Shown here: in pieces, positions 41,157-51,139 of the stretch
Layout of the letters: each line of letters starts with the position of its first letter
Numbering within the stretch: the first letter of the stretch is position 1
From: Oscillospiraceae bacterium
GTDB taxonomy: Bacteria; Bacillota; Clostridia; Oscillospirales; Ruminococcaceae
Assembly (NCBI GenBank): GCA_017887325.1
Contig: JAGHIE010000007.1
Location: 1 to 64,000, forward strand
DNA length: 64,000 bases
Direction of reading: 5' to 3'
Position numbers and translations under genes: made by a program
The notes under the pieces: model-generated
What the model saw: the letters and a program-made list of their open reading frames with translations, nothing else
What the model was told of the DNA's origin: nothing
The model's database searches: none

Positions 41157-43484
41157 ATGGCTAATAACAGAAAAAATATGATAAATACACCTATGGATAA
41201 AAATATGAAAAAAAGACTCAATATAACAATATCTATATTTTTGTTAGCTATTATGGTATATATAATAATTAACCTATTTGTGTCATCTGTAGTAAATGCA
41301 GAAAAATATAAATCAAAAGCTGCTAGTCAGCAAGTTAAAACATTAGAAATAGAACCAAATAGAGGATATATATATGACAAAAACATGGAAGTTTTAGCAA
41401 GTAGTTATACTGTTTGGGATGTTGTTGTTTCTCCATCAACTATATATGACGCAGAAAAGAAAGGTGATACAGACAGGACAATAGTAGCAGAAAAACTAGC
41501 TAAAGTTTTGGAAATGCCTTATGAAGATGTTTTAAAAATAATTAACAAAACAGATAGCTCTTATCAGTATGTTAAGAAAAAAGTAGATAAAGAAATGGCT
41601 GATAAAGTAAGAAATCTGATTACTGATGATAAAGATATAGGTGGAGGATTTATAACTTTAGAAGAAAATACTAAGAGAAATTATCCTAACAATTCTCTTG
41701 CTTCTCAAGTTATAGGGTTTACAAATGCAGATAATGAAGGTGCATATGGAATAGAAGCATACTATAATGATGTATTAAGTGGAACACCTGGAAAAGTTTT
41801 AACTGCTACAGATGTAAATGGAAATCCGATTCCTACAAGTTATGAAAAACAGTATGATTCTATAAATGGTCAAAGTGTTGTTTTAACTTTAGATACAACT
41901 ATACAAAACTATGTAGAGCAAGCTATAAATGATATAGTTGCAAAACATGACCCAAAAGGTGTAAGTGCTATAGTTATGGATGTAAAAACAGGTGGGATAC
42001 TTGCTATGGCAAACTATCCAACTTTTGACTTAAATAATCCATATGAAATAATGAGTAAAACTTTACAAGAAAAATATGATAATCCAACAGAGTGGAAATA
42101 TTATGGTGATTCTGGTAAACCAGGAGCATCTAGCATAAAGGGCGAATATGTAACAAAAACTTTTGATAATGAAGAAGAAAAGAAAAAATATCAAAATGAA
42201 GTAGTATATAGCCAATGGAAAAACGACTCTATTTCTAGTACATATATGCCAGGGTCTGTATTTAAAATAGTTACAGGTTCTGCTGCATTAGAAGAAGGTA
42301 AATTTGATTATAACAATGAAGTTTTTAATTGTACAGGTAGTTATAAAGTTATTGATACTACATTTAATTGTCATAAGAGAGAAGGTCATGGTCCTTTAAA
42401 CTTTACAGAAATCGTTGCAAATTCTTGCAACCCAGCATTTATAGAAATGGGTCAAAGATTAGGAGTAGATAAATTTAACTCCTATTTAGGTTCTTTTGGA
42501 ATTAAAGATAAAACAGGAATAGATTTAGGTGGAGAAATCTCTGGTATATCATATGGTAATGATATGTCTTTAGTAGACTTAGCCAGTGAATCTTTCGGTC
42601 AAGCGTTAACTGTAACACCTATACAAATGATAACAGCAGTATCAGCAGCTGTTAATGGTGGATATTTAATGCAACCATATCTAGTAGATTCTGTTTTAGA
42701 CAACGAAGGAAATGTTATAGAAAAAACAACTCCTAATGTAAAAAGACAAGTAATTTCTGAAGAAGTTTCAGAAGAAATTAGAGTTTCTATGGAAGAAATG
42801 ATAAACAAAAGTAGTGTTGGTAAAGTTGATGGATATAGAATAGGTGGTAAATCTGGTACATCACAAATAAACAATGAAAGTGGGACAGGAAGATATGTAG
42901 GTTCTTTTATTAGTGTTGCACCAGCTAATGATCCAGAAGTAGCAGTTTTAGTAGTTGTAAATGAACCAAAAATTGGTGGTGCTTACTATGGTGCTCAAGT
43001 AGCAGGTCCAGCAGTTGAAACAATCATGACAAATATCTTACCTTATTTAGGAATAGAAAAAGATACAACATCAAGCGAAAGTCAAGAACCAACAGTTCCA
43101 ACTGTTATAAACAAAAATATTGAAGAAGCAAAAACTACTTTAGCAGGTCAAGGATTCCAAGTTGAAGTAATTGGTGGAGGAACTAATGTAATAGATCAAG
43201 TTCCAAAAGGTGGTTTAAATACAGCTGAAGGAAGTAAAGTTATTTTATATACAGATTCATCACAAGTACAAAAAGGTGTAGTTCCTAATGTTGTTGGCAT
43301 GAGTGTGTATGAGGCTAAAATAACATTAACATCTGCTGGATTTAATGTTTCAACAGAAAATAATGTATCAAGTAATGCTAAAGTTGTTTCACAAAATATA
43401 CAAGCAGGAACAGAACAAGATTTAGGTACTGTAATTTCTTTAAAAGGAGATTCAGATGTTAGTATAATAGACGGTATTATGTAA
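41157..43484 (+). CDS. division/sporulation penicillin-binding protein with PASTA domains (FtsI/SpoVD-like)
   Basis: 775-residue class B PBP, a DD-transpeptidase for septal peptidoglycan. One membrane segment at about 25-45, a dimerisation domain (LEIEPNRGYIYDKNMEVLA), then the transpeptidase: SxxK in MPGSVFKIVTG, SxN in ANSCNPAF and the KTG-type GKSGTSQI. Two PASTA domains follow (PTVINKNIEEAKTTLAGQGF; VVPNVVGMSVYEAKITLTSAGF). Only one such PBP is seen here, so it may serve division, with a SpoVD homologue elsewhere, or both roles. Confidence 0.93.
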   Translation: MANNRKNMINTPMDKNMKKRLNITISIFLLAIMVYIIINLFVSSVVNAEKYKSKAASQQVKTLEIEPNRGYIYDKNMEVLASSYTVWDVVVSPSTIYDAEKKGDTDRTIVAEKLAKVLEMPYEDVLKIINKTDSSYQYVKKKVDKEMADKVRNLITDDKDIGGGFITLEENTKRNYPNNSLASQVIGFTNADNEGAYGIEAYYNDVLSGTPGKVLTATDVNGNPIPTSYEKQYDSINGQSVVLTLDTTIQNYVEQAINDIVAKHDPKGVSAIVMDVKTGGILAMANYPTFDLNNPYEIMSKTLQEKYDNPTEWKYYGDSGKPGASSIKGEYVTKTFDNEEEKKKYQNEVVYSQWKNDSISSTYMPGSVFKIVTGSAALEEGKFDYNNEVFNCTGSYKVIDTTFNCHKREGHGPLNFTEIVANSCNPAFIEMGQRLGVDKFNSYLGSFGIKDKTGIDLGGEISGISYGNDMSLVDLASESFGQALTVTPIQMITAVSAAVNGGYLMQPYLVDSVLDNEGNVIEKTTPNVKRQVISEEVSEEIRVSMEEMINKSSVGKVDGYRIGGKSGTSQINNESGTGRYVGSFISVAPANDPEVAVLVVVNEPKIGGAYYGAQVAGPAVETIMTNILPYLGIEKDTTSSESQEPTVPTVINKNIEEAKTTLAGQGFQVEVIGGGTNVIDQVPKGGLNTAEGSKVILYTDSSQVQKGVVPNVVGMSVYEAKITLTSAGFNVSTENNVSSNAKVVSQNIQAGTEQDLGTVISLKGDSDVSIIDGIM

Positions 43485-43496
43485 AAGAGGTGTTGT

Positions 43497-44933
43497 ATGA
43501 TGAAATTATCCGAACTTTTAAAAGGAATAAAAGTTTTATCAAACATAAATGGAGATATAGAAATAAAAGATATGACAAACAACTCCAGAGTTGTTGAAAA
43601 AGGATTTGTATATGTAGCTATAAAGGGAAGTGCAGTTGATGGGCACAAGTTTGTAGATAGTGCTATTAGTCAAGGTGCAGTTGCTGTTGTAGTAGAAAAA
43701 GATATGGGAATAGAAAATCAAGTTATTGTAGAAGATACAAGAAAAGCTTATGCTATAATGGCTTCTAACTACTTTAAAAATCCTTGTGAAAAATTAAAGT
43801 TAATAGGTGTAACTGGTACTAATGGAAAAACTTCTGTTACAACTATTGTAAAACATATTTTAGAATATGTTGGTTTAAAAACAGGTTTAATAGGTACTAT
43901 ACAAATAGAATATGGAGATGTTGTTTTAGAAAATAAAAACACAACACCAGACGCATATATTTTTCATAAAACATTATCCCAAATGGAACAAGCAGGTTGC
44001 GAATATGTAGTGAGTGAAGTATCTTCTCATGCTTTAGACCAAGATAGATTATATGGTTGCAAATTTGAAATAGGTGCTTTTACTAATCTAACACAAGACC
44101 ATTTAGATTATCATAAAGATATGGAAGAATACTTTAATGCAAAGAAAAAACTTTTTTCAATGTGTGAAAAATCTGTAATAAATATAAATGATGATTATGG
44201 TTATAAATTAGCAAAAGAAATTGAAAAAAATGTAGATACAGTTAGCTTTAAATATCAAAATTCAACATTCTATGCTGATAATATTGAATGTAAAGCAGAT
44301 GGAGTAAATTTTGAAATAAAATATAACGATGTTATAAGTAAAGTTTCTTTTGCTATCCCAGGATTATATTCTGTAGAAAATGCTTTAGTAGCAATAGGAA
44401 TAGTAACTAATTTGGGAGTTTCTTTAAATAAAGCTATAACAGCATTATCATTAATAAATGGTATCAAAGGAAGATGTGAAATAGTATATAGTGATGATAA
44501 AATGAGTGTTATTTGCGACTATGCACATACACCAGATGGAATAGAAAATATTTTATCTAGCTTAAAAGAAAGTGTTAGTGGCAGATTAGTAGCTTTATTT
44601 GGTTGTGGCGGAGATAGAGATAAAACAAAGCGTCCATTAATGGCAAAAGCGACTGAAAAATATGCTGACTTTATAATTGTTACATCTGATAATCCAAGAA
44701 GTGAAGATCCTGAAATGATAATAGAAGATGTTATTGTAGGATTAAGTGATAAAGCAAATTTTGTTAAGATAGTTGACAGAAGAGAAGCTATTGAATACGC
44801 TATGAAAAATGCTTTAGATGGAGATACTATTGTATTGTTAGGAAAAGGACATGAAGATTATCAAGTACTAAAAGATGAAACAATACATTTCGATGAAAGA
44901 GAAGTTGTAGCTGAAATAGCACAAACTTTATAA
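43497..44933 (+). CDS. murE: UDP-N-acetylmuramoyl-tripeptide synthetase
   Basis: 478 residues. ATP site LIGVTGTNGKTSVTTIVKHIL, NLTQDHLDYHKDMEEYF, and the C-terminal DYAHTPDGIENIL and FGCGGDRDKTKRPLM. The specificity motif DNPRSEDP (DNPR) is that of enzymes that add meso-diaminopimelate, so the wall is predicted to be of the mDAP type. It starts 12 bp after the PBP gene. Confidence 0.96.
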   Translation: MMKLSELLKGIKVLSNINGDIEIKDMTNNSRVVEKGFVYVAIKGSAVDGHKFVDSAISQGAVAVVVEKDMGIENQVIVEDTRKAYAIMASNYFKNPCEKLKLIGVTGTNGKTSVTTIVKHILEYVGLKTGLIGTIQIEYGDVVLENKNTTPDAYIFHKTLSQMEQAGCEYVVSEVSSHALDQDRLYGCKFEIGAFTNLTQDHLDYHKDMEEYFNAKKKLFSMCEKSVININDDYGYKLAKEIEKNVDTVSFKYQNSTFYADNIECKADGVNFEIKYNDVISKVSFAIPGLYSVENALVAIGIVTNLGVSLNKAITALSLINGIKGRCEIVYSDDKMSVICDYAHTPDGIENILSSLKESVSGRLVALFGCGGDRDKTKRPLMAKATEKYADFIIVTSDNPRSEDPEMIIEDVIVGLSDKANFVKIVDRREAIEYAMKNALDGDTIVLLGKGHEDYQVLKDETIHFDEREVVAEIAQTL

Positions 44934-44955
44934 TAAATTTAAGGTGGTTTTATAA

Positions 44956-46317
44956 TTGCGAAGTTTATCATTAGTAGAGATAGCACAAGCTGTTGATGGA
45001 AAATTGAATATTGATACAAATGAAACTGTTGACAATGTGTGTATAGATACAAGAAAAATTACAAAAGGCTGTTTATATGTAGCTATAAAAGGCGAGAAAT
45101 TTGATGGACATGATTTTATAGAAAAAGCCTTTCAATTAGGTGCGAAAGCAGTTATAAGTCATAAAGAAATAAAAACAGATAAGCCTGTCGTGTATGTTAA
45201 AGATACACGATTGGCTTTTGGTGCGTTATCTGCATATTACAGAAGTCTGTTTTCAGTATTTTTGGTTGGTGTTACTGGAAGTGTAGGAAAGACATCAACT
45301 AAAGAAATGATATATACAGTAATGAAAAATCATTATAGTGTATTGAAAACACAAGGTAATTTAAATAATGATATTGGATTGCCTAGAACTTTATTACAAT
45401 TATCTGATGAGTACCAAGGTGCTGTGATTGAAATGGGAATGTCAAATTTAGGAGAAATATCATATCTTTCTAAATTGGCAAAACCAGATATGGCAGTAAT
45501 AACTAATATAGGTGTATCACATTTAGAAAATCTAAAAACAAGAGAAAATATATTAAAAGCTAAATTAGAAATACTAGATGGCATGAAAAAAGGTTCAAAA
45601 ATCATTTTGAATGCTGACAATGATATGTTATTAACAGTAAAAGGTAAAATAGAAAACGCAGTATATATTGGTATAGATAATACCGAAGATAGTGATATAA
45701 TTGCAAAAGATATAGAACAAAAAGGTGATGATACACTTTTTACAATTGTTTATGGCGGTAAAGAGTATAATGCACAAATACCTACAATAGGTAAACATAA
45801 TGTTTATAATGCTTTAGTTGCATTTTTAGTAGGTATTGAAATAGGTATGGACGAAGAAAAAATAATAGAAGCTTTATTACAATACGAAAATTCTGGAATG
45901 CGACAACAAATAAGCATAAAAAATGATATAAAAGTAATTGCAGACTGTTATAATGCAAGTCCTGACTCTATGGTATCTGCACTTAGCGTAATTAAAGCTG
46001 TTGAATGTAAAGGCAGAAGAATTGCTGTTTTAGGAGATATGTTAGAGTTAGGAAAAACATCAGATGATTTACATAGACAAGTAGGTAGACTTGTTAAAGA
46101 TTATGATATAGATATTTTATATTGCTATGGTAAAGAAGCTTTCTATATAAAAGAAGGGGCTAAAGAAGCGGGAGTATCTAATGTCATATACACAGATAAT
46201 AAAGATGAATTAGCTACACTTTTAAAAAGAGATTTAGTTAAAGGTGATGCAGTAATATTTAAAGCAAGTAGAGGAATGAAACTAGAAGAAGTAATTGAAA
46301 AGGTATTTGGTGAATAA
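44956..46317 (+). CDS. murF: UDP-N-acetylmuramoyl-tripeptide-D-alanyl-D-alanine ligase
   Basis: 453 residues, starting at TTG 44956 nine bases after AGGTGG. ATP site LVGVTGSVGKTSTKEMIYTVM, NNDIGLPRTLLQL, MGMSNLGEISYLSKLAKPDMAVITNIGVSHLE, and ADCYNASPDSMVSAL. It adds D-Ala-D-Ala to complete the pentapeptide precursor. In the dcw cluster between murE and mraY. Confidence 0.96.
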   Translation: MRSLSLVEIAQAVDGKLNIDTNETVDNVCIDTRKITKGCLYVAIKGEKFDGHDFIEKAFQLGAKAVISHKEIKTDKPVVYVKDTRLAFGALSAYYRSLFSVFLVGVTGSVGKTSTKEMIYTVMKNHYSVLKTQGNLNNDIGLPRTLLQLSDEYQGAVIEMGMSNLGEISYLSKLAKPDMAVITNIGVSHLENLKTRENILKAKLEILDGMKKGSKIILNADNDMLLTVKGKIENAVYIGIDNTEDSDIIAKDIEQKGDDTLFTIVYGGKEYNAQIPTIGKHNVYNALVAFLVGIEIGMDEEKIIEALLQYENSGMRQQISIKNDIKVIADCYNASPDSMVSALSVIKAVECKGRRIAVLGDMLELGKTSDDLHRQVGRLVKDYDIDILYCYGKEAFYIKEGAKEAGVSNVIYTDNKDELATLLKRDLVKGDAVIFKASRGMKLEEVIEKVFGE

Positions 46318-46356
46318 ACATTATATAAATACTAGCCACGAAAGGATTTATGAGAT

Positions 46357-47361
46357 ATGCAAACATTGGTTATTACAGTAACAGCGATAGTAGCATTTGC
46401 TCTAACAGCAGGAAGTGGAATAATTTTAGTACCTTTTTTAAGAAAATTAAAATATGGTCAGACAATAAAAGAGATAGGTCCAACTTGGCATAAGAAAAAA
46501 CAAGGAACTCCTACTATGGGAGGTATAATGATTATTATAGGTGTAATATGTGCATCTATATTAGGATTTTTTGTAAGTTTAATAGGTAATAAAAATGGTG
46601 TAGATGGTTATTCTGCAGTAAAATTATTTTGTGGAATAGCTATGGCTTTAGGATATGGACTTATGGGATATGTTGATGACTATATAAAAGTAGTTAAAAA
46701 AAGAAATTTAGGATTAAAAGCTTCTCAAAAGTTAATTATTCAAGTAATAATAGCCATACTATATTTAGGTGTATTAACATTTAGTGGTTGTATATCTACT
46801 ATTGTTACGATTCCATTCTTAGGTCAATTAGATTTTGGATTTTTCTATTATCCAGCTATGTTATTTATAATTATAGGTACAGTAAATGCTGTGAATTTAA
46901 CAGATGGAATAGACGGCTTGGCAACTTCAGTTACTTTTATAGCATCTTTAGGATTTATGATTTTTGCAAGCACTTTAAACCAAACCTATATGAATATTTT
47001 AAGTGTTGCATTGGCAGGAGCATGTTTAGGATTTTTAGTGTGGAATATATATCCTGCTAAAGTGTTCATGGGTGATACAGGTTCTATGTTTTTAGGTGGA
47101 GTAGTTTTAGCAATTGCTTTTGGTATAGATAACCCTATAATATTAGTGTTAGTAGGATTTATATATTTTATAGAAGCGCTATCAGTTATAATACAAGTTA
47201 TTAGTTTTAAAACTACCGGAAAAAGAGTATTTAAGATGAGTCCTATACACCATCATTTTGAGATGTGTGGTTGGAGTGAAATGAAAATAGTTGGTGTATT
47301 TTCATTTGTAACAGGAGTTATGTGTTTAATATCTTCTTTTGCAATAGCTATGCTAAGATAA
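46357..47361 (+). CDS. mraY: phospho-N-acetylmuramoyl-pentapeptide-transferase
   Basis: 334 residues with about ten membrane segments. It transfers phospho-MurNAc-pentapeptide to undecaprenyl phosphate, making lipid I. Motifs: KKQGTPTMGGIMII, GYVDDYIKVVKKRNLGL, NLTDGIDGLA, VFMGDTGSMFLGG and MSPIHHHFEMCGWSE. In other bacteria murD commonly follows; here ftsW follows after 31 bp. Confidence 0.97.
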   Translation: MQTLVITVTAIVAFALTAGSGIILVPFLRKLKYGQTIKEIGPTWHKKKQGTPTMGGIMIIIGVICASILGFFVSLIGNKNGVDGYSAVKLFCGIAMALGYGLMGYVDDYIKVVKKRNLGLKASQKLIIQVIIAILYLGVLTFSGCISTIVTIPFLGQLDFGFFYYPAMLFIIIGTVNAVNLTDGIDGLATSVTFIASLGFMIFASTLNQTYMNILSVALAGACLGFLVWNIYPAKVFMGDTGSMFLGGVVLAIAFGIDNPIILVLVGFIYFIEALSVIIQVISFKTTGKRVFKMSPIHHHFEMCGWSEMKIVGVFSFVTGVMCLISSFAIAMLR

Positions 47362-47392
47362 AAGAATAGAAAATAAAGAAAGGAGAGTTTAA

Positions 47393-48598
47393 ATGGCAGT
47401 AAATAAAGTTGGTTCTAGTGCTGATAATGTACGAAAAACAAAAGTTCAAAAAGATGCAGAAAGAAAGCCTAGAAGCAATATAAAATTTAAAAAGAAGAAA
47501 AAACAGGGAAGTTTAGACTTAGCTTTTTTGCTTATAGTATCAATATTAGTAATATTTGGTTTAGTAATGGTTTTTTCAGCAAGCCATGTAGCTGCATTTA
47601 GTGAAGAAGGGGATAGTTTATACTATATAAAGAAACAGTTCATTTTTGCAGTAGTAGGATTTGTTTTGATGCTTTTAATATCTAAAATACCATATGGTTT
47701 GTATAAAAAACATTCAGCTTTGATATACGGTGTCGCGATATTTTTTATGGCTTTAGTTGTAATAATGAATAAAGGTAAGGCTGGTAGATGGTTGAATTTA
47801 GGAATTCTTTCTTTTCAGCCTTCAGAAATAATGAAGATAGCCTTGATTATAGTTACAGCAACAATAATAACTAATAATCAAAATAAAATGCATACTTTTA
47901 AGTATGGGATAATGGCTCCTTTAATGCCACTAGTTCCGGTAATATTAATATTGATGGTGTTCCAACACCACTTGTCAGCGACAATTATTATGATTTCAAT
48001 TGTTGTTATAATGATATTTATAGCAGGTGCTAAAATAAAATATTTCTTATTCACAATACCGGTAGGATTGTTGGGAATAGTTGGTATCATTATGTTAAAA
48101 GGTATTGGATATATGGGTGAGAGGTTTCAAATTTGGTTTGACCCGTTTTCTGATCCTACAGGGAGCACATATCAAACAGTTCAATCATTGTTAGCTATAG
48201 GTTCTGGTGGAATTATGGGATTAGGACTTGGAAATTCAAGACAAAAATATTTATATTTACCAGAGCCACATAATGACTTTATATTTGCAATAGTTTGTGA
48301 AGAATTAGGTTTAATAGGTGCATTATTAGTAATGTTATTATTTGTATTTTTTGTATACAGAGGATTTGTAATAGCAAATAAAGCTCCTAATAAATTTGCT
48401 TCAATGTTAGTAATAGGTATAACTGTACAAATCGCATTACAAGCACTTATGAATATAGCCGTTGTAACTAATAGTATGCCTAATACTGGTATTAGTTTAC
48501 CATTCTTTAGTTATGGTGGTACAGCGCTAGTATTACAGTTGGCAGAAATGGGAATTATTTTGAATATATCAAGATATTCGAGTGAAGAAAAACCATAG
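47393..48598 (+). CDS. ftsW: peptidoglycan polymerase FtsW (SEDS family)
   Basis: 401 residues with a basic cytoplasmic N-terminus of about 40 residues (FKKKKKQGSLD) and ten membrane segments. SEDS motifs: MVFSASHVAA, GRWLNLGILSFQPSEIMKIALI, ERFQIWFDPFSDPTGSTYQTVQSLLAIGSGG, LPEPHNDFIFAIVCEELGLIG and LPFFSYGGTALV. It polymerises lipid II together with the class B PBP. SpoVE is the close paralogue; position in dcw favours FtsW. Confidence 0.94.
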   Translation: MAVNKVGSSADNVRKTKVQKDAERKPRSNIKFKKKKKQGSLDLAFLLIVSILVIFGLVMVFSASHVAAFSEEGDSLYYIKKQFIFAVVGFVLMLLISKIPYGLYKKHSALIYGVAIFFMALVVIMNKGKAGRWLNLGILSFQPSEIMKIALIIVTATIITNNQNKMHTFKYGIMAPLMPLVPVILILMVFQHHLSATIIMISIVVIMIFIAGAKIKYFLFTIPVGLLGIVGIIMLKGIGYMGERFQIWFDPFSDPTGSTYQTVQSLLAIGSGGIMGLGLGNSRQKYLYLPEPHNDFIFAIVCEELGLIGALLVMLLFVFFVYRGFVIANKAPNKFASMLVIGITVQIALQALMNIAVVTNSMPNTGISLPFFSYGGTALVLQLAEMGIILNISRYSSEEKP

Positions 48599-48631
48599 AT
48601 AATAAATTATTAAAGAAAATGAAAGAGTGAG

Positions 48632-49759
48632 ATGAATATGAAAATACTTTTAGCAGGTGGAGGAACAGCAGGTCACATTAACCCTGCAATTGCTATAGCA
48701 GGATATTTCAAACAAAAACATAAAGATGTGGAAATATTATTTGCAGGAACTCCTAACGGAATGGAAGTTGAACTAGTAAAAAAAGCAGGATTTAAAATTA
48801 CACCTATAAAAGTTTCTGGATTTAGAAGAAGTTTATCAGCTGAAAATATTGCTCATAATTTAAAATCTTTATATTATTTATTTACATCTAATTCTGTAGC
48901 AAAAAAAATAGTAAAAGATTTTAATCCAGATTTGGTAATAGGTACAGGTGGTTATGTAAGTGGACCTATAGTTTTAGCAGCTAGTAAATTAGGCTATAAG
49001 ACAGCTATACATGAACAAAACGCTTTTCCAGGAGTAACAAATAAATTACTTGCAAAAAGAGTAGACAGAGTATTTTTAGCTGTTGCAGAAGCAGAAAAAC
49101 TATTAGATTGTAAAAATAAACCAATTGTTGTGGGTAATCCTATAAGACAAAGTGTTATTTTTAAAACAAAAGAATCAGCTAAAAAAGAATTAGGTTTAGA
49201 TGATAAAATGTGTATTTTATCATTTGGTGGAAGCTTAGGTGCTGATATAATAAATAAAATGGCAAGTGACTTAATAGAATGGAACAAAGATGGCAAAGTA
49301 AATCATATTCATGGATATGGTAGATTGGGAAAAGAGTTATTCCCAAGATTAATGGCTGAGAAAAATATTGATTTGTCAAAAATGCCATTTGAAAATGTAA
49401 GAGAATATATAGATAATATGGATACTTGTTTGGCAGCAGCAGATTTAGTAATTTGTAGAAGTGGTGCAATGACACTAAGTGAATTACAAGCTACTGGAAA
49501 ACCATCAATATTAGTTCCATCTCCATATGTTGCAGAAAATCATCAATATCATAATGCTATGGTATTAGTTAATAATAATGCAGCAAAATTAATAGAAGAA
49601 AAAACATATGATAAAGATGTATTTATAAATATGCTAAACGAGTTTTATAACGATAGGGATAAGCTAAAAGCATACAGTAAAAATGCTTCAAAACTGGCAA
49701 TACTTGATACTGCTGAAAGAATATATAATGAATTAATGACTATTTTAGATGAAAAATAA
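48632..49759 (+). CDS. murG: UDP-GlcNAc:lipid I N-acetylglucosaminyltransferase
   Basis: 375 residues, GT28 family, making lipid II at the inner membrane face. Motifs: ILLAGGGTAGHINPAIAIA (lipid I site), VIGTGGYVSGP, AIHEQNAFPGVTN, and the UDP-GlcNAc site VICRSGAMTLSELQATGKPSILVPSP. ATG 48632 or the in-frame ATG 48638 may be the start. Confidence 0.96.
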   Translation: MNMKILLAGGGTAGHINPAIAIAGYFKQKHKDVEILFAGTPNGMEVELVKKAGFKITPIKVSGFRRSLSAENIAHNLKSLYYLFTSNSVAKKIVKDFNPDLVIGTGGYVSGPIVLAASKLGYKTAIHEQNAFPGVTNKLLAKRVDRVFLAVAEAEKLLDCKNKPIVVGNPIRQSVIFKTKESAKKELGLDDKMCILSFGGSLGADIINKMASDLIEWNKDGKVNHIHGYGRLGKELFPRLMAEKNIDLSKMPFENVREYIDNMDTCLAAADLVICRSGAMTLSELQATGKPSILVPSPYVAENHQYHNAMVLVNNNAAKLIEEKTYDKDVFINMLNEFYNDRDKLKAYSKNASKLAILDTAERIYNELMTILDEK

Positions 49760-49775
49760 TAACAAACACTTCAAA

Positions 49776-49829
49776 TTTCACAATAATTGGATTAAATGCA
49801 TAGAATATATTAATTCGATTATTGTGAAA
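49776..49829 (+). promoter_or_regulatory. 20-bp-arm inverted repeat overlapping the murA ribosome site
   Basis: TTTCACAATAATTGGATTAA (49776-49795) and TTAATTCGATTATTGTGAAA (49810-49829) are complementary at 18 of 20 positions, with a 14-nt loop. The 3' arm ends inside GAAAGG, the presumed murA Shine-Dalgarno. There is no T run after it, so it is not a terminator. In RNA it could hide the ribosome site; in DNA it could be a repressor operator. Confidence 0.7.
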
Positions 49830-49840
49830 GGGTGTATACT

Positions 49841-51100
49841 ATGAGTTGTATATATGTTGAAGGAGGTCATAAATTAAACGGTGAAATAGATTTGCAAGGA
49901 GCAAAAAATAGTTGTTTACCGATACTAGCAGGAACATTAGTTGGAAAAGGAATAAGTGTTATACATAATTGTCCTAGATTAACAGATGTTGAGGCTGCTA
50001 TAAAAATATTAAATTCCTTAGGTTGTAAAACTTATTGGAAAGGTAGAGATTTAATTGTAGATGCTAATGATGTAAACTGCGATACAATATCAGAAACATT
50101 AATGCGAGAAATGCGTTCATCAATAGTATTTTTAGGAGCAATTATTGCACGAATGGGAACAGCCGAGCTTTCATCTCCTGGTGGTTGTGAGTTAGGACCA
50201 AGACCAATAGATTTACATATATATGGACTAAAAAAATTAGGAGTTGATATAAAGGAAGAACGAGGATTTATAAAATGTAAAGTAAATAATAAATTAAGAG
50301 GAACGAAGATTGTACTTCCATTTCCTAGTGTGGGAGCAACAGAAAACATAATGATAGCGTCTGTTGTAGCACAAGGAGAAACTATAATACATAATGCAGC
50401 ACAAGAACCAGAAATTGTTGATTTGGCAAACTACTTAAATAGTAGGGGAGCAAATATAAAAGGTGCTGGAGATAGTTGTATTGTTATTAATGGGGTAAAA
50501 AAATTAGGCAATACAGAACACACAGTTATACCAGATAGAATAGTTGCAACTACATATTTAAGTGCAGTAGCAATGACAACTGGAGATGTTTTATTAAATA
50601 AAGCAAATCCACAAGATTTGGATAGTATAATACCAGTTATTGAGGAAATGGGAAGTAGAATTTTTGTTGAAAAAGATAAGATTAGGATTGTGTCAAAGGA
50701 TAGAGTTAAAGCTATAAAAACTATTCGAACAATGCCTTATCCTGGTTTTCCAACAGATGCCCAAGCTCCTATTATGGCTTTAGCATCTATTGCAAAAGGT
50801 ACAAGTGTTTTTGTAGAAAATATTTTTGAAAATAGATATAAACATGCAATAGAACTAAATAGAATGGGTGCCGATATAAAGATAGAGGGAAAAGTTGCAG
50901 TAGTAAAAGGTGTTGACAAACTTTTTGGAACAACAGTTAAATCACATGATTTAAGAGGTGGAGCATCTTTAGTATTGGCAGGTTTGGTAGCAGATGGAGT
51001 AACAAAAATTGAAGATATTCATCATATAGAAAGAGGATATCAAGATATTGATAAAGTATTTAAAGATTTAGGTGCAAAAATTTCAAGAAGTGATGTATAA
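49841..51100 (+). CDS. murA: UDP-N-acetylglucosamine 1-carboxyvinyltransferase
   Basis: About 419 residues; ATG 49841 fits the GAAAGG site better than the track's GTG 49832. It opens MSCIYVEGGHKLNGEIDLQGAKNSCLPILAG with the catalytic-fold Lys-Asn. The usual reactive Cys loop reads SPGGCELGPRPIDLHI, with Cys present, which implies fosfomycin sensitivity of this copy. MPYPGFPTDAQAPIMALA is conserved. It catalyses the first committed step of peptidoglycan synthesis. Confidence 0.96.
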   Translation: MSCIYVEGGHKLNGEIDLQGAKNSCLPILAGTLVGKGISVIHNCPRLTDVEAAIKILNSLGCKTYWKGRDLIVDANDVNCDTISETLMREMRSSIVFLGAIIARMGTAELSSPGGCELGPRPIDLHIYGLKKLGVDIKEERGFIKCKVNNKLRGTKIVLPFPSVGATENIMIASVVAQGETIIHNAAQEPEIVDLANYLNSRGANIKGAGDSCIVINGVKKLGNTEHTVIPDRIVATTYLSAVAMTTGDVLLNKANPQDLDSIIPVIEEMGSRIFVEKDKIRIVSKDRVKAIKTIRTMPYPGFPTDAQAPIMALASIAKGTSVFVENIFENRYKHAIELNRMGADIKIEGKVAVVKGVDKLFGTTVKSHDLRGGASLVLAGLVADGVTKIEDIHHIERGYQDIDKVFKDLGAKISRSDV

Positions 51101-51139
51101 TGAATAATAAATGATGTAACAAAATATAGGGGATTGGCT

